Part shown: piece by piece, positions 42,584 through 51,424 of the stretch
How positions within the stretch are numbered: the first letter of the stretch is position 1
Layout: each line of letters starts with the position of its first letter
Source of the DNA: Gammaproteobacteria bacterium
GTDB lineage: Bacteria > Pseudomonadota > Gammaproteobacteria > JAJRRL01
Assembly (NCBI GenBank): GCA_024279495.1
Contig: JAJRRL010000006.1
Location: 1-64,000 of the forward strand
Direction: 5' to 3'
DNA: 64,000 nt
Notes under the pieces: model-generated
Seen by the model: only the letters and a program-made list of their open reading frames with translations
What the model was told of the DNA's origin: nothing
Databases searched by the model: none
Made by a program: the position numbers and the translations under genes

Positions 42584-43378
42584 TTAATGGGCTTTCACTG
42601 ATGCAAACGAACGAACCCATGGGTGCAATCCTTGCAATGTCGATGAAAGCTCTTCTTTAGCTGATTCAGCAGCCATTCGGTCTGAAAATTGTCCATATAC
42701 TAGCAAATACCAAGACGTTCCCTTACGAACAATACTAACAATTTGAGTTAAACCCGTCAGTTTATTGTTAGTCACAAAGGCTTCCAAACGATCCCGGTGT
42801 GTGGTTGCCATCAGCTGTAAGGTATAGCCTGAGCTAGTTGTTGTAGCCTGATGCGCCACTTGCTTCACTGGTGATGGTTTACTCACTTGGGCTTGCTTCT
42901 TGATAGCAACCTTTGCTGCAGGAGCCGCCGACTCAATGGGAGCCTTGGACTGCTTTGCCTTGCTTACTTTTTTACTCGACACTTTAGAGGGCTTTTGCTG
43001 ACTGGCTCCGTAAGAAGGCACATATTTGTTACGCCCTTTGATCATTTTCTTGGCTCTTTCAGCTAAAGGTTGACCTTGAGCGGCGGCACGATTAATCCAG
43101 AGCATGGCTGTTTCAGAATCTCGAACAGTACCTACACCATAAAAATACATGTAACCTAAAGCATATTGCGCATCCGCATCGCCGGCTGAAGCACGCTTTT
43201 CAATGGTCAACAGCGAACAATGGTACTTTTTCAAAAAAGTATTGTTCTGACAAATGTGCTGAGCCACTTGATCGCCTTCTGTAAATTGAGTGCGATGCTG
43301 GCAAGCAGTTAAGAGAGTCACTGCCGATACCGCAACAACGCCTGCACGGCTAACAGCTTTCAGTAAGCGATGGTTCAT
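42584..43378 (-). CDS. Lipoprotein with Sel1 repeat and SPOR domain
   Basis: The N terminus is a lipoprotein signal with lipobox L-L-T-A-C (Cys at residue 26). A Sel1-like repeat follows at residues ~65-100 (A-S-A-G-D-A-D-A-Q-Y-A-L-G-Y-M-Y-F-Y-G). Next is a Lys/Ser/Pro/Ala linker and a C-terminal SPOR domain (residues ~180-264; Y-T-L-Q-L-M-A onwards) that binds denuded peptidoglycan. The set suggests an envelope protein acting at the septum or in cell-wall turnover. It is upstream of smc on the same strand. Confidence 0.85.
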   Translation of the reverse strand: MNHRLLKAVSRAGVVAVSAVTLLTACQHRTQFTEGDQVAQHICQNNTFLKKYHCSLLTIEKRASAGDADAQYALGYMYFYGVGTVRDSETAMLWINRAAAQGQPLAERAKKMIKGRNKYVPSYGASQQKPSKVSSKKVSKAKQSKAPIESAAPAAKVAIKKQAQVSKPSPVKQVAHQATTTSSGYTLQLMATTHRDRLEAFVTNNKLTGLTQIVSIVRKGTSWYLLVYGQFSDRMAAESAKEELSSTLQGLHPWVRSFASVKAH

Positions 43379-43496
43379 GAGACCTACCCTGGTTGCAAAA
43401 GAGACCTACCATTCTAACGAGTAACTGCGTAACTGAAAAGGGGTAAATGCTTGATCTTACAGTGATCTAATGGTGCGACCTGATTAGAGAAGTTCC

Positions 43497-43640
43497 CTAT
43501 GGTACCAAGTAAGGAGATTGCCCCAAAACACCGACGTAACTCTCCGACAAACTTGCCTGCTTACACGCTGTTACAACGCTAGTTGCCAATAAAGCAGCAA
43601 ACACAGCAAATAAGGCTGTACCTTTTAGTTTTCTTTTCAT
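43497..43640 (-). CDS. Small lipoprotein (47 aa)
   Basis: This short frame is easy to miss. AGGAGGAA lies directly before a double ATG (43643 and 43640); the second has the better spacing. The peptide has a basic start (M-K-R-K-L-K), a hydrophobic core and a lipobox V-V-T-A-C, leaving a mature peptide of about 22 residues beginning C-K-Q-A-S-L-S-E-S-Y and ending Y-L-V-P. Entericidin-like small lipoproteins have this size, but the sequence is not clearly one. The rest of this gap (43641-43940) shows nothing else. Confidence 0.7.
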   Translation of the reverse strand: MKRKLKGTALFAVFAALLATSVVTACKQASLSESYVGVLGQSPYLVP

Positions 43641-43940
43641 CATTTCCTCCTTGAGCATCAAACCTGCCTTTTTGGTAACTCACTTCCTTGCAAGCCCTTT
43701 ATACCGCCACAACGTGTCGTGGACACGGACTAGAAACATTAGCACACCAAGCAGAGTTCTCAAGCGCCGAATGAAGGCCCTTATTACGAGCTAAAACTAT
43801 TCATTACTAGAAACCCGATAATATCAGGCACCTAGTGCAAAAACAGCTTATTTGTGAGTTATGGCTCACTCATACAAGCGTTAATCTCTCACCTCATGTA
43901 TGGATCAAATTCAACCCAACCTCCCCCTATTGAACATATT

Positions 43941-43969
43941 TTTAATTATTGAATCTACACGTCTATAAT
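43941..43969 (+). promoter_or_regulatory. Candidate sigma-70 promoter for the DUF5993-dsbB pair
   Basis: TTTAAT (43941-43946), a 17-base spacer and a perfect TATAAT (43964-43969) lie 45 bases before the start codon at 44015. Confidence 0.55.
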
Positions 43970-44014
43970 GGAATCATAGAATTTCAACATTTATTCTGTT
44001 TGGAGGCTAATCCT

Positions 44015-44173
44015 ATGATGGCTCTTTTATTTCTTGCTCTCTCCGCTGGACTTTTCTCACTTCTTTTTAAAAAGCGGACTATTGCTTTGACGTTTTTTAG
44101 CTTATCCGTGGCTCTCGGTCTGCTAATCCTGTGGCATCATTTTCATTTTAATAGCTTAAAAATCATACTTTAG
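44015..44173 (+). CDS. Small membrane protein, DUF5993-like
   Basis: This 52-aa protein has two short hydrophobic helices separated by a basic turn (L-F-K-K-R-T) and a His-rich end (W-H-H-F-H-F). It matches the size and opening (M-M-A-L-L-F-L) of DUF5993 proteins, which are typically encoded beside a DsbB-like gene, as here (12 bases upstream of one). ATG 44015 has GGAGG eight bases upstream; the longer frame to 43949 overlaps the promoter and is rejected. It may be an accessory subunit of the disulfide oxidoreductase; that is inferred from neighbourhood. Confidence 0.7.
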   Translation: MMALLFLALSAGLFSLLFKKRTIALTFFSLSVALGLLILWHHFHFNSLKIIL

Positions 44174-44185
44174 AGGGGTGCTTGT

Positions 44186-44749
44186 ATGAGTATCAGTACA
44201 GAAAAAAAATGCTTGCTCGCAAATGCACTCGGAGCCTTTGCTTTAGCGATGATCTTAATCGTGGCTTTCTTTTTTCAATTTTCTGACAAAGAAGTGCCTT
44301 GCCCTCTGTGTCTGCTGCAGCGAGCAGGCTTTCTGTTGATGGGCTTTGCCCTAATAATGAATTTGCGATTCGGCCTGAAAGCTAGCCATTACATGCTCGG
44401 TTTTTTGGGTGCCATCTTAACAATCTTAAGTAGCTTGCGACAAATCTTACTTCATATTATTCCAGGCACAGGAACTTACGGAGGTGCTATCTTTTCATGG
44501 CACCTTTACACGTGGTCTTTCATTGCTTCTTTTGGCTTCTTATGCGCCACGTGTGTAGGACTTTGGTGTCAAAGCCAACTAAATCGCTCTACCAAAGCGC
44601 CATCAGCAACTACTTATAAGCCCCTTTTTTACGTGCTTCTCTTTTTGCTTCTTGCCATTTCACTGACAAACACAGTTAGCACATACATGGAATGCGGACT
44701 TAATTACTGCCCATCAAACCCCAGCGGTTATCCACATAAACTGCTTTAG
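44186..44749 (+). CDS. DsbB-family disulfide bond formation protein (first copy)
   Basis: DsbB proteins reoxidise DsbA-type thiol oxidases using quinones. The first periplasmic cysteine pair, C-P-L-C-L-L-Q-R, follows the first hydrophobic segment as in the family. About five hydrophobic segments are seen in 187 aa. An unusual C-terminal C-G-L-N-Y-C pair lies after the last segment, where the four-helix DsbB core would already have ended. It is co-oriented with the DUF5993-like gene and convergent with the next gene. Confidence 0.85.
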   Translation: MSISTEKKCLLANALGAFALAMILIVAFFFQFSDKEVPCPLCLLQRAGFLLMGFALIMNLRFGLKASHYMLGFLGAILTILSSLRQILLHIIPGTGTYGGAIFSWHLYTWSFIASFGFLCATCVGLWCQSQLNRSTKAPSATTYKPLFYVLLFLLLAISLTNTVSTYMECGLNYCPSNPSGYPHKLL

Positions 44750-44783
44750 CTATCCAGCCGGAGTGATGGCTACTCAATACAGC

Positions 44784-45251
44784 TTATTGGATGCCGCATC
44801 CATCAAATCCACCAACCTGGTCGTCGTTTTCTCTATTCCGATCTTCTAGAAACGCCTTTTTCTTAGAGTTGTTTCTAGCAGCCACAACACAGGCAGCCAC
44901 AATAAGACCCGCTACTAAACCGATAACAGCCACGCCTACTAGACAGGCAGCCAAGGGGCTCATGCAAAGTGCTGAAGCCGCTGCAGCAATAACAGGTGCA
45001 CTAGCACCACTGGCAGCAAAAACAATGGCACCAACACCAGCACCAACAGCGATACCACTGGCAGAAGCAATTCCAAAAACACCCAAACCACGCTTGAATC
45101 GTACGACCTTTTCCTCTTTTTGAATGACTCTTCCAATGCCGCCCAACATTTCGTTTCCTTCAGGAGTGAAAGCGGCCCATAGGCCAAAAAAACAGGCCAA
45201 CCCGCCTAAAAAACTAGGACAACTTGCCGTACTTTGTGTCTGTTTACTCAT
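44784..45251 (-). CDS. Glycine/alanine-rich membrane protein of unknown function (155 aa)
   Basis: Two long Gly/Ala/Val-rich hydrophobic stretches (about residues 58-88 and 95-128) resemble glycine-zipper membrane hairpins. They are flanked by a basic stretch (R-F-K-R-G) and a charged tail (N-N-S-K-K-K ... E-N-D-D-Q). ATG 45251 has AGAGGAG upstream; the longer frame to 45320 is not supported. There is no signal peptide. Function is unknown. Confidence 0.6.
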   Translation of the reverse strand: MSKQTQSTASCPSFLGGLACFFGLWAAFTPEGNEMLGGIGRVIQKEEKVVRFKRGLGVFGIASASGIAVGAGVGAIVFAASGASAPVIAAAASALCMSPLAACLVGVAVIGLVAGLIVAACVVAARNNSKKKAFLEDRNRENDDQVGGFDGCGIQ

Positions 45252-45433
45252 TAAAAAACTCCTCTTTGTTTGCTTCAATAAATCAATGTATTCGATTATT
45301 GTTAATAGTAAATTGAACAATGCTTCTATAGGTCAGTAATGTCAATGCTCTCTCTTTTCTCGAATGGAAATAAAGAAGGCCCATACATGACATTCAAACC
45401 CACCTCGATATTTTTCCCTTAGTTCTCAATACC

Positions 45434-46780
45434 TTAGTACAAGGCCAACACATCATTAAACGTCGCCTGGATCATCACCAAAATAAGCACAACAAATCCA
45501 ATGGTATAACCCAGCTGCTGCGCTCGAGCAGGTAAAGGCCTACGCAACACAAGCTCAATGAGCTGAAAGAGCACATGCCCCCCATCCAAACCAGGGATAG
45601 GAAGCAGGTTCACAAACCCAATAGTCACGCTAATAAAAGCAAGAAAACGCAAATAAACAGACAGGCCGCCCAAAGTAGCTTGGCCCGCTGCTTTAAACAC
45701 ACTAATCGGACCGCCTAACATTTTTGTTGAAATACTTCCGGTAATGAGCTTATAAATCATTCGTGCGTTGGTTGTGATTAAATGCCACGTCTCGATTGCC
45801 CCTGCCGGCAAAGCTTGCCACCACGACAAACGATAGTGATATAAATAACCCTTAGGATATTCAGGTATTTTTGCTGTCACGCCTAAAAAACCGTGTTTTC
45901 GTTTGTTTTGAACAAGAGAACCAAGCACTATGCTTACCGTATGACGAACGCCCTCTCTCTCAAACTGTACTATGGCTTTAGCATGCGGGTGATTGCGAAC
46001 CAGCATCACAAAAAGCTTCCAATCCAACACAGGTTTTCCATCAAAAGAAAGAATATGATCGCCTGTTTGCAAACCCGCTTTATTTGCAGGCGAATCAAGA
46101 AGCACATGATCCACAATCGGCAATACTTTAGGAAAATACGGTGCAATGCCAAGCAAACTTAAAGCGTTGTCTGTTCGCTTTTTCAATCTTAATTGAGCCA
46201 ACGACAACGATAAGCGTAACTGTCGACCCCCTCGCTTCATCTCAACAAACAATGGCTTTTTATCACCGGCATGAACAGACAAAGCAATCATCACATCTCG
46301 CCACGTTTGCGTGCTTTGTCCAGCCACTTTAAGAAATTGATCGCCAGGCATCACATCTGCTCTTTTGGCAGCGGAATGCAAACCCACATGACCCACAACC
46401 GGACGAACCCGCTCACCACCAATCAAGCCAACGGCTGCAAACAAAACCACTGCAAAAAGCATGTTAATAAGAGGGCCTGCCATCACAATGCAAAAACGCT
46501 TCCATAAAGCTGCTCTTGGAAAAGCATCATTAGGTAGAGGGCCTTCAGCATCATGCGAACTGTCATCCAGCATTTTCACATAACCACCCAGAGGAAAAAG
46601 GCCTAGACGGTACTCAACGCCATCCTTGCCTTGGCGCTTCCAAACAGCACGACCAAAACCAACAGAAAAGCGCAAAACACGCACACCACACCAACGAGCG
46701 ACCACAAAGTGGCCGTATTCATGCAGCAATATGATCAAAAAAATAGCAATAAATGCACCGAGAATAGAGAGAATGGACAT
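45434..46780 (-). CDS. rseP: Site-2 intramembrane protease RseP
   Basis: RseP cleaves anti-sigma factor RseA and signal-peptide remnants within the membrane. The zinc motif H-E-Y-G-H is near residue 20 in the first helix, and the third ligand motif P-I-P-G-L-D-G-G-H is near the C terminus. Two PDZ-like domains lie between (residues ~115-300). Length is 448 aa, as in E. coli. It is outside its usual dxr-cdsA-rseP-bamA cluster in this window. Confidence 0.95.
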   Translation of the reverse strand: MSILSILGAFIAIFLIILLHEYGHFVVARWCGVRVLRFSVGFGRAVWKRQGKDGVEYRLGLFPLGGYVKMLDDSSHDAEGPLPNDAFPRAALWKRFCIVMAGPLINMLFAVVLFAAVGLIGGERVRPVVGHVGLHSAAKRADVMPGDQFLKVAGQSTQTWRDVMIALSVHAGDKKPLFVEMKRGGRQLRLSLSLAQLRLKKRTDNALSLLGIAPYFPKVLPIVDHVLLDSPANKAGLQTGDHILSFDGKPVLDWKLFVMLVRNHPHAKAIVQFEREGVRHTVSIVLGSLVQNKRKHGFLGVTAKIPEYPKGYLYHYRLSWWQALPAGAIETWHLITTNARMIYKLITGSISTKMLGGPISVFKAAGQATLGGLSVYLRFLAFISVTIGFVNLLPIPGLDGGHVLFQLIELVLRRPLPARAQQLGYTIGFVVLILVMIQATFNDVLALY

Positions 46781-46874
46781 GTTAGCAGGTCCTCCTTGGG
46801 CTCGTTATGAACTAAACACTTTCAGCACAACAAAACATATTAACACACCGATTGGATCTTTTTAAACCCCCCAA

Positions 46875-47738
46875 CTAAGCCACGGGAAAATATCCGTTAT
46901 CAGAACTCCCCTCAATGGGCTCAAAAATAGAAGGAGCTATATGATTCTGGAAACCCTTTTTTGCAGAAGAGCCTACGAACATAATAAGAGCGACCCTGAG
47001 TGATCGATGGATCACACCTCGAAAAAGATACCTTATGAACTCGCCCATAGACAAGCTCCTAGATAACGCACACATTTCCTGTAAAAATCCTGTCGGATGA
47101 TCAGCCATTTGCTGCACTCGAGCTGCAGTATCAAATGGGTGCGTCATACAGGCAGTGCCCCCGCCCATCAGAACAGCTGCTATATTGCAGTTAGGGGACA
47201 CAGCAAATCGCCTGGATAAGTACGCATTTCCTCTTTCAATAAGACCCGAAAGCAACGCCATGGTGAAAAAAAATTCTCGAAAAGCAGTTGGAGCAGCACC
47301 CGTCAAAAACCAAGAATAGCCAAAGCGACGCATCAATTCACGCGAAACATCTGCTGAAGCACTGGGTAGTCCCACCTTATTCAGCTGTTGTAATACGGTC
47401 CCATAAACCTCCATGGCAGAGTTATAAGGGGTGCAAATCACTCCAGATGCTCCAGCAGCAAAAATCGTGCGAATAGGTTTTCCTGAATCCGGATTCAAAG
47501 CGCGACGCAAACTTGAGTTAACAGCAAACTGTGTCACGGTTCTGAAGGTAACAGCAAGAACATTCATGGTCAGACCACTAAACAAATGCCTGAGTGAAAT
47601 AGAGCCTCGACTTCCAGCCTGTTTTCTGGCAGCCAACACCCACAGTGGGTAAGTCGCTCCCGCCATTGCAGGACCAACAACAACCCCTCCAAAGGACTCT
47701 TGAACCGCCACACTTGCTTGGATACGCATATTTAACAT
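46875..47738 (-). CDS. Mitochondrial-carrier-family-like protein
   Basis: This ~287-aa protein shows the three-fold layout of eukaryotic mitochondrial solute carriers. Three odd-helix signatures are Y-P-L-W-V-L-A-A-R at residue 30, T-P-Y-N-S-A-M-E at 103 and H-P-F-D-T-A-A-R-V-Q at 200, each after a Gly/Ala-rich helix. Each is followed by an even-helix pattern: L-F-S-G-L ... R, then G-A-A-P-T-A-F-R-E-F-F-F, then L-F-R-G-V-I-H-R-S-L-R-V-A-L-I-M-F-V, which mirrors the carrier consensus. The first and second signatures lack the acidic residue and the repeat-1 loop is short, so transport activity is uncertain. Such proteins are very rare in bacteria; the known case is the Legionella effector LncP. 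The start is uncertain: ATG 47738 or 47729, neither with a strong ribosome-binding site. Confidence 0.75.
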   Translation of the reverse strand: MLNMRIQASVAVQESFGGVVVGPAMAGATYPLWVLAARKQAGSRGSISLRHLFSGLTMNVLAVTFRTVTQFAVNSSLRRALNPDSGKPIRTIFAAGASGVICTPYNSAMEVYGTVLQQLNKVGLPSASADVSRELMRRFGYSWFLTGAAPTAFREFFFTMALLSGLIERGNAYLSRRFAVSPNCNIAAVLMGGGTACMTHPFDTAARVQQMADHPTGFLQEMCALSRSLSMGEFIRYLFRGVIHRSLRVALIMFVGSSAKKGFQNHIAPSIFEPIEGSSDNGYFPVA

Positions 47739-47921
47739 CTCTTTTATTGGTGACCTCAGGACAATAGCAGATATCCACCACCCAACCAAGAAATTTTCAA
47801 TCCAGACTCAGACCTTGCCCCAAAACTAGAAATTTAAGGTGAACCCCCGAGTTTCATGTGTAAACCCTGCAACAAGAGGGAAAGATGGTGTATGATGCAC
47901 TTCATAAAAAGGAGAACAAAC

Positions 47922-49247
47922 ATGGGAAAAAATAAGCGCTTTGACCGCTCCATCAAAACCACTACTGTGCAAAGCTTAAGTCACGATGGCCGAGGCATCT
48001 GCAAGCTCGACGGGAAAATAACCTTTATTCTGGGTGCACTCCCTGGAGAAGAGGTCAGCTACCAACCCTTAAAACACGCGAAGGGAATAACTAGCGCTGT
48101 GGCACAAGAAATCCTTACTCCATCAAAAGAAAGAATTGAAGCCCCCTGTCCGCATTTCACGTCATGCGGAGGATGCCAGCTGCAGCACCTCTCTCAAGAG
48201 AGTCAACTCTCTCACAAAAATCAGGTCCTCCAAGAGCTATTTCAGTATATTGGGCTAACCGATTCTGCCGAATGGGCCCCTGCTCTAAAAGGCCCAAGCT
48301 ACGGCTATCGTCGTCGTGCTCGTCTCAGCGTTAAACACGTGGAAAAAAAAGGGAAAGTCCTCGTTGGGTTTCGTGAACTCGATGGCCGTTTTGTCAGTGA
48401 TAACTCGCAATGCCCCGTACTCACTCCGCCATTTAATACCTTGCTAGAACCTCTGAGCGACCTCATCGGCACACTATCTATCCCCGACAAAATCCCTCAA
48501 ATTGAGCTCACTCAAGCAAGCCCACAACCAACCTTACTTATTCGTCATTTAAGCCCATTAACAGCGAATGACACAGATCTTTTGAAAGATTTTTCAGACA
48601 AGCTACAATTACAGATCTTACTGCAACCCAAAGGTTACGACAGTATCACCGACCTTGCTGGGGAACTCTCTTCTGCTGAGCTTAACTACGAGATGAATGG
48701 CATCACGTATTTTTTCAAACCCCAACAGTTTATTCAAATCAATGCCGAGATGAATGAACAGATGATTCAACAAGCCCTTGATTGGTTGCAACCAAAAGAA
48801 GGTGAGCGAATCTTAGATTTATTCTGTGGTATTGGTAACATTTCACTACCCCTAGCAAAACGCTGCAAGTGGGTTATTGGCGTTGAAGGTGATACAAGCG
48901 CCGTCTTACAAGCTGAAAGAAATGCAGCCCACAACAACCTCAAAAACACAACTTTCTTTACTGAGAATTTATTTGAAGATGCGACAAAATCATTGTGGGC
49001 TCTACACCCTTACGATGCCATTGTCATTGACCCACCTCGCGCAGGAGCCAAAGAACTCATCGCCAATATCAAGCAGTTTCATGCTAACCGAATTCTTTAT
49101 ATCTCTTGTCATCCAGCCACACTAGCTCGAGATACTGCCCTCCTAAAAGACCAAGGGTATATTCTCAAAAAAGCCGGCATTATGGATATGTTCCCACAAA
49201 CTCAACACATGGAAGCAATGGCCTTATTTGTCCGAGAAAAATCATGA
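47922..49247 (+). CDS. rlmD: 23S rRNA (uracil-1939-C5)-methyltransferase RlmD
   Basis: RlmD (RumA) methylates U1939 of 23S rRNA. It has an N-terminal TRAM domain, the iron-sulfur cysteines C-P-H-F-T-S-C-G-G-C, the SAM site I-L-D-L-F-C-G-I-G-N-I-S-L, D-P-P-R-A-G, and the catalytic cysteine in Y-I-S-C-H-P-A-T-L-A-R-D. ATG 47922 is preceded by AAGGAG, giving 441 aa; the upstream in-frame ATGs are weaker. Its stop overlaps the relA start (ATGA). Confidence 0.95.
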   Translation: MGKNKRFDRSIKTTTVQSLSHDGRGICKLDGKITFILGALPGEEVSYQPLKHAKGITSAVAQEILTPSKERIEAPCPHFTSCGGCQLQHLSQESQLSHKNQVLQELFQYIGLTDSAEWAPALKGPSYGYRRRARLSVKHVEKKGKVLVGFRELDGRFVSDNSQCPVLTPPFNTLLEPLSDLIGTLSIPDKIPQIELTQASPQPTLLIRHLSPLTANDTDLLKDFSDKLQLQILLQPKGYDSITDLAGELSSAELNYEMNGITYFFKPQQFIQINAEMNEQMIQQALDWLQPKEGERILDLFCGIGNISLPLAKRCKWVIGVEGDTSAVLQAERNAAHNNLKNTTFFTENLFEDATKSLWALHPYDAIVIDPPRAGAKELIANIKQFHANRILYISCHPATLARDTALLKDQGYILKKAGIMDMFPQTQHMEAMALFVREKS

Positions 49248-51424
49248 CATCTGTGCAAGAGTGCTTAAATAGTTGGATTTTAAGCCTTGCTTCTTCAGAA
49301 AGCGCCATTATTAAGTGCGCAAACCAAGCTGCTTCTGCTATAGAGGAATACCACAAAAAAAACATCACCATCGATTGGACAGAACTAAATGCCGGTATAT
49401 CTATTGCCAGCTACGTCATTCCTTACTGCCGACAATACCAGTTACTAGAAGCTGCTATTTTACTTCCCATGACTCTGGCCCTATCAAATGAGGAACTCTC
49501 GCAATGTATCGACAATCAAGATGTCTTGACCTTGCTAACCGTTATTCGTCGAATGAATATAGTCAATGCCACCTATCTCAACCAACAAGACACCCCCAGC
49601 AACAACACACAATCTAAGCTAAGAAAAATGCTTTTAGCTTTGGTCACCGATATTCGAGCAGTTGTTATTAAACTAGCTGAACAACGTCATCTCCTAGAGA
49701 CTCTACCAAAAAAAAAGACAACTCACGGTGAGCAGCTGGCTTTGCTGGCAAGAGATATCTATGCCCCACTAGCCAATCGCCTCGGCCTGTATCACCTCAA
49801 ATGGCCTATCGAAGATTTATCGTTTCGACAACTTGATCTCGACCGTTATATGACTATCGCCAAAGGTTTACGTGAAACTCGTGTTGAACGAGAAGCTTTC
49901 ATTGAATACGCTACTCATTGCTTAAGTGAATGCCTCAAATCAGAATTACCTCAGCTACCTGCGTCAATCAAAGGTCGTGCAAAACACATTTACAGTATTC
50001 ATAAAAAAAGCGAGAGGAAAAACATAGCTCCCAACGCCTTGTTTGACATGACAGCTATCCGCGTTTTAGTCAATACCAACGAAGACTGCTATCACATCCT
50101 CGCCTGCTTACACAATAAATGGGAGCATGTCCCGGAGGAATATGATGACTACATCTCAAGACCTAAAGGTAATGGTTATCAATCGATTCATACCGTTGCA
50201 CTTATTAATAAGCACCTAGTTGAAATACAAATACGAACACACGCCATGCATCAATCAGCAGAACTAGGTGTGGCTGCACATTGGAAATATAAAGAAGCGA
50301 ACTCAAGCGCTTTATCTCAAACTCCTTCTGTGAACTGGCTCAACGAACTTCTCCATTGGCAAGAGGAAATCACTACCGACAAACCCAATGTCTTTCAACA
50401 CACCTTTGCTAATCGTATTTATGTTTTTACTCCCGACCACCAAGTGATTGACTTAGACTTAGGAGCAACAGCTGTCGATTTCGCTTACGCTGTTCACACT
50501 CAAATAGGGCATCGATGCAAAAGCGCTAAAATTGGTGATCGAATTATCCCGCTCAATCACCCCTTACAAACAGGCGATATTGTCACAATCATCACACAAA
50601 AAGAACCTAAGCCTAGGCAAGATTGGCTTAACTCCGAACGTGGATACATTAAAACACGATCGGCTATCAGCAAAATAAAATCATGGTTTAAAAAACAAAG
50701 GCATGATGAATACATTACGTCTGGTCGAGCCATTTGGGATAAACACTTACGCAAAGAAAACATCAAAAACGAAGATACTCAAACGCTTCTTCGACATTTC
50801 AATCTATCGCACATTGATGACTTAATGATTGCACTAGGAAGTAGTGATCTAAAAATTCGAACAATCTTACGCCAGCTTAGACAAATCACACAGACAAACA
50901 ATCCAGATAACAAACCAAGCTCTTCTGACGTAATCAAAAACACATCGCCTTCTTCAAGTAAAACAGGGGTCATTGTCGATGGCATTGGCTGTTTATCAAC
51001 TCAACTGGCTCGTTGCTGTTATCCCATTCCCGGCGACTCGATTATCGGCTACTTAACAAGAGCTCACGGCATTTCAGTTCACCACACATTTTGCGAAAAC
51101 AGAAAGCAAGATAGCGATAGAAAACGTGAACGCCAAATCGACGCCACGTGGGGAGATACTAGTACTCATTACTATTCTGCTCACATTCGCATTATTTGCG
51201 AAAATGATCAAGCCATCACCGACAGCTTGTGGACCGTGCTTTCTCAGCATGAAACCAAACTTATCCGATCACAATCACAAGTAAACCGTCAGCAATCAAG
51301 GCGATTTCATCATGTGCTCATACAGGTTAATGATAAATTACAACTCAATGCCGTTATACAAGCCCTAACACACGTTCGCGGTGTCTTTCAAATTTCTCGA
51401 ATAGGAGTCGATCATGCCCTCTAA
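49244..51424 (+). CDS. relA: GTP pyrophosphokinase RelA
   Basis: RelA (726 aa) makes (p)ppGpp on starved ribosomes. The N-terminal hydrolase-like domain lacks the catalytic His-Asp pair, so it should be synthetase only. The synthetase domain has E-Y-D-D-Y-I (the EXDD loop of RelA rather than the RXKD of SpoT) and G-N-G-Y-Q-S-I-H-T. TGS (V-F-T-P-D-H-Q-V-I-D-L), a Cys-rich segment (L-A-R-C-C-Y-P-I-P-G-D) and a C-terminal ACT-like domain follow. ATG 49244 overlaps the rlmD stop. The rlmD-relA order is as in E. coli. Confidence 0.94.
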   Translation: MTSVQECLNSWILSLASSESAIIKCANQAASAIEEYHKKNITIDWTELNAGISIASYVIPYCRQYQLLEAAILLPMTLALSNEELSQCIDNQDVLTLLTVIRRMNIVNATYLNQQDTPSNNTQSKLRKMLLALVTDIRAVVIKLAEQRHLLETLPKKKTTHGEQLALLARDIYAPLANRLGLYHLKWPIEDLSFRQLDLDRYMTIAKGLRETRVEREAFIEYATHCLSECLKSELPQLPASIKGRAKHIYSIHKKSERKNIAPNALFDMTAIRVLVNTNEDCYHILACLHNKWEHVPEEYDDYISRPKGNGYQSIHTVALINKHLVEIQIRTHAMHQSAELGVAAHWKYKEANSSALSQTPSVNWLNELLHWQEEITTDKPNVFQHTFANRIYVFTPDHQVIDLDLGATAVDFAYAVHTQIGHRCKSAKIGDRIIPLNHPLQTGDIVTIITQKEPKPRQDWLNSERGYIKTRSAISKIKSWFKKQRHDEYITSGRAIWDKHLRKENIKNEDTQTLLRHFNLSHIDDLMIALGSSDLKIRTILRQLRQITQTNNPDNKPSSSDVIKNTSPSSSKTGVIVDGIGCLSTQLARCCYPIPGDSIIGYLTRAHGISVHHTFCENRKQDSDRKRERQIDATWGDTSTHYYSAHIRIICENDQAITDSLWTVLSQHETKLIRSQSQVNRQQSRRFHHVLIQVNDKLQLNAVIQALTHVRGVFQISRIGVDHAL

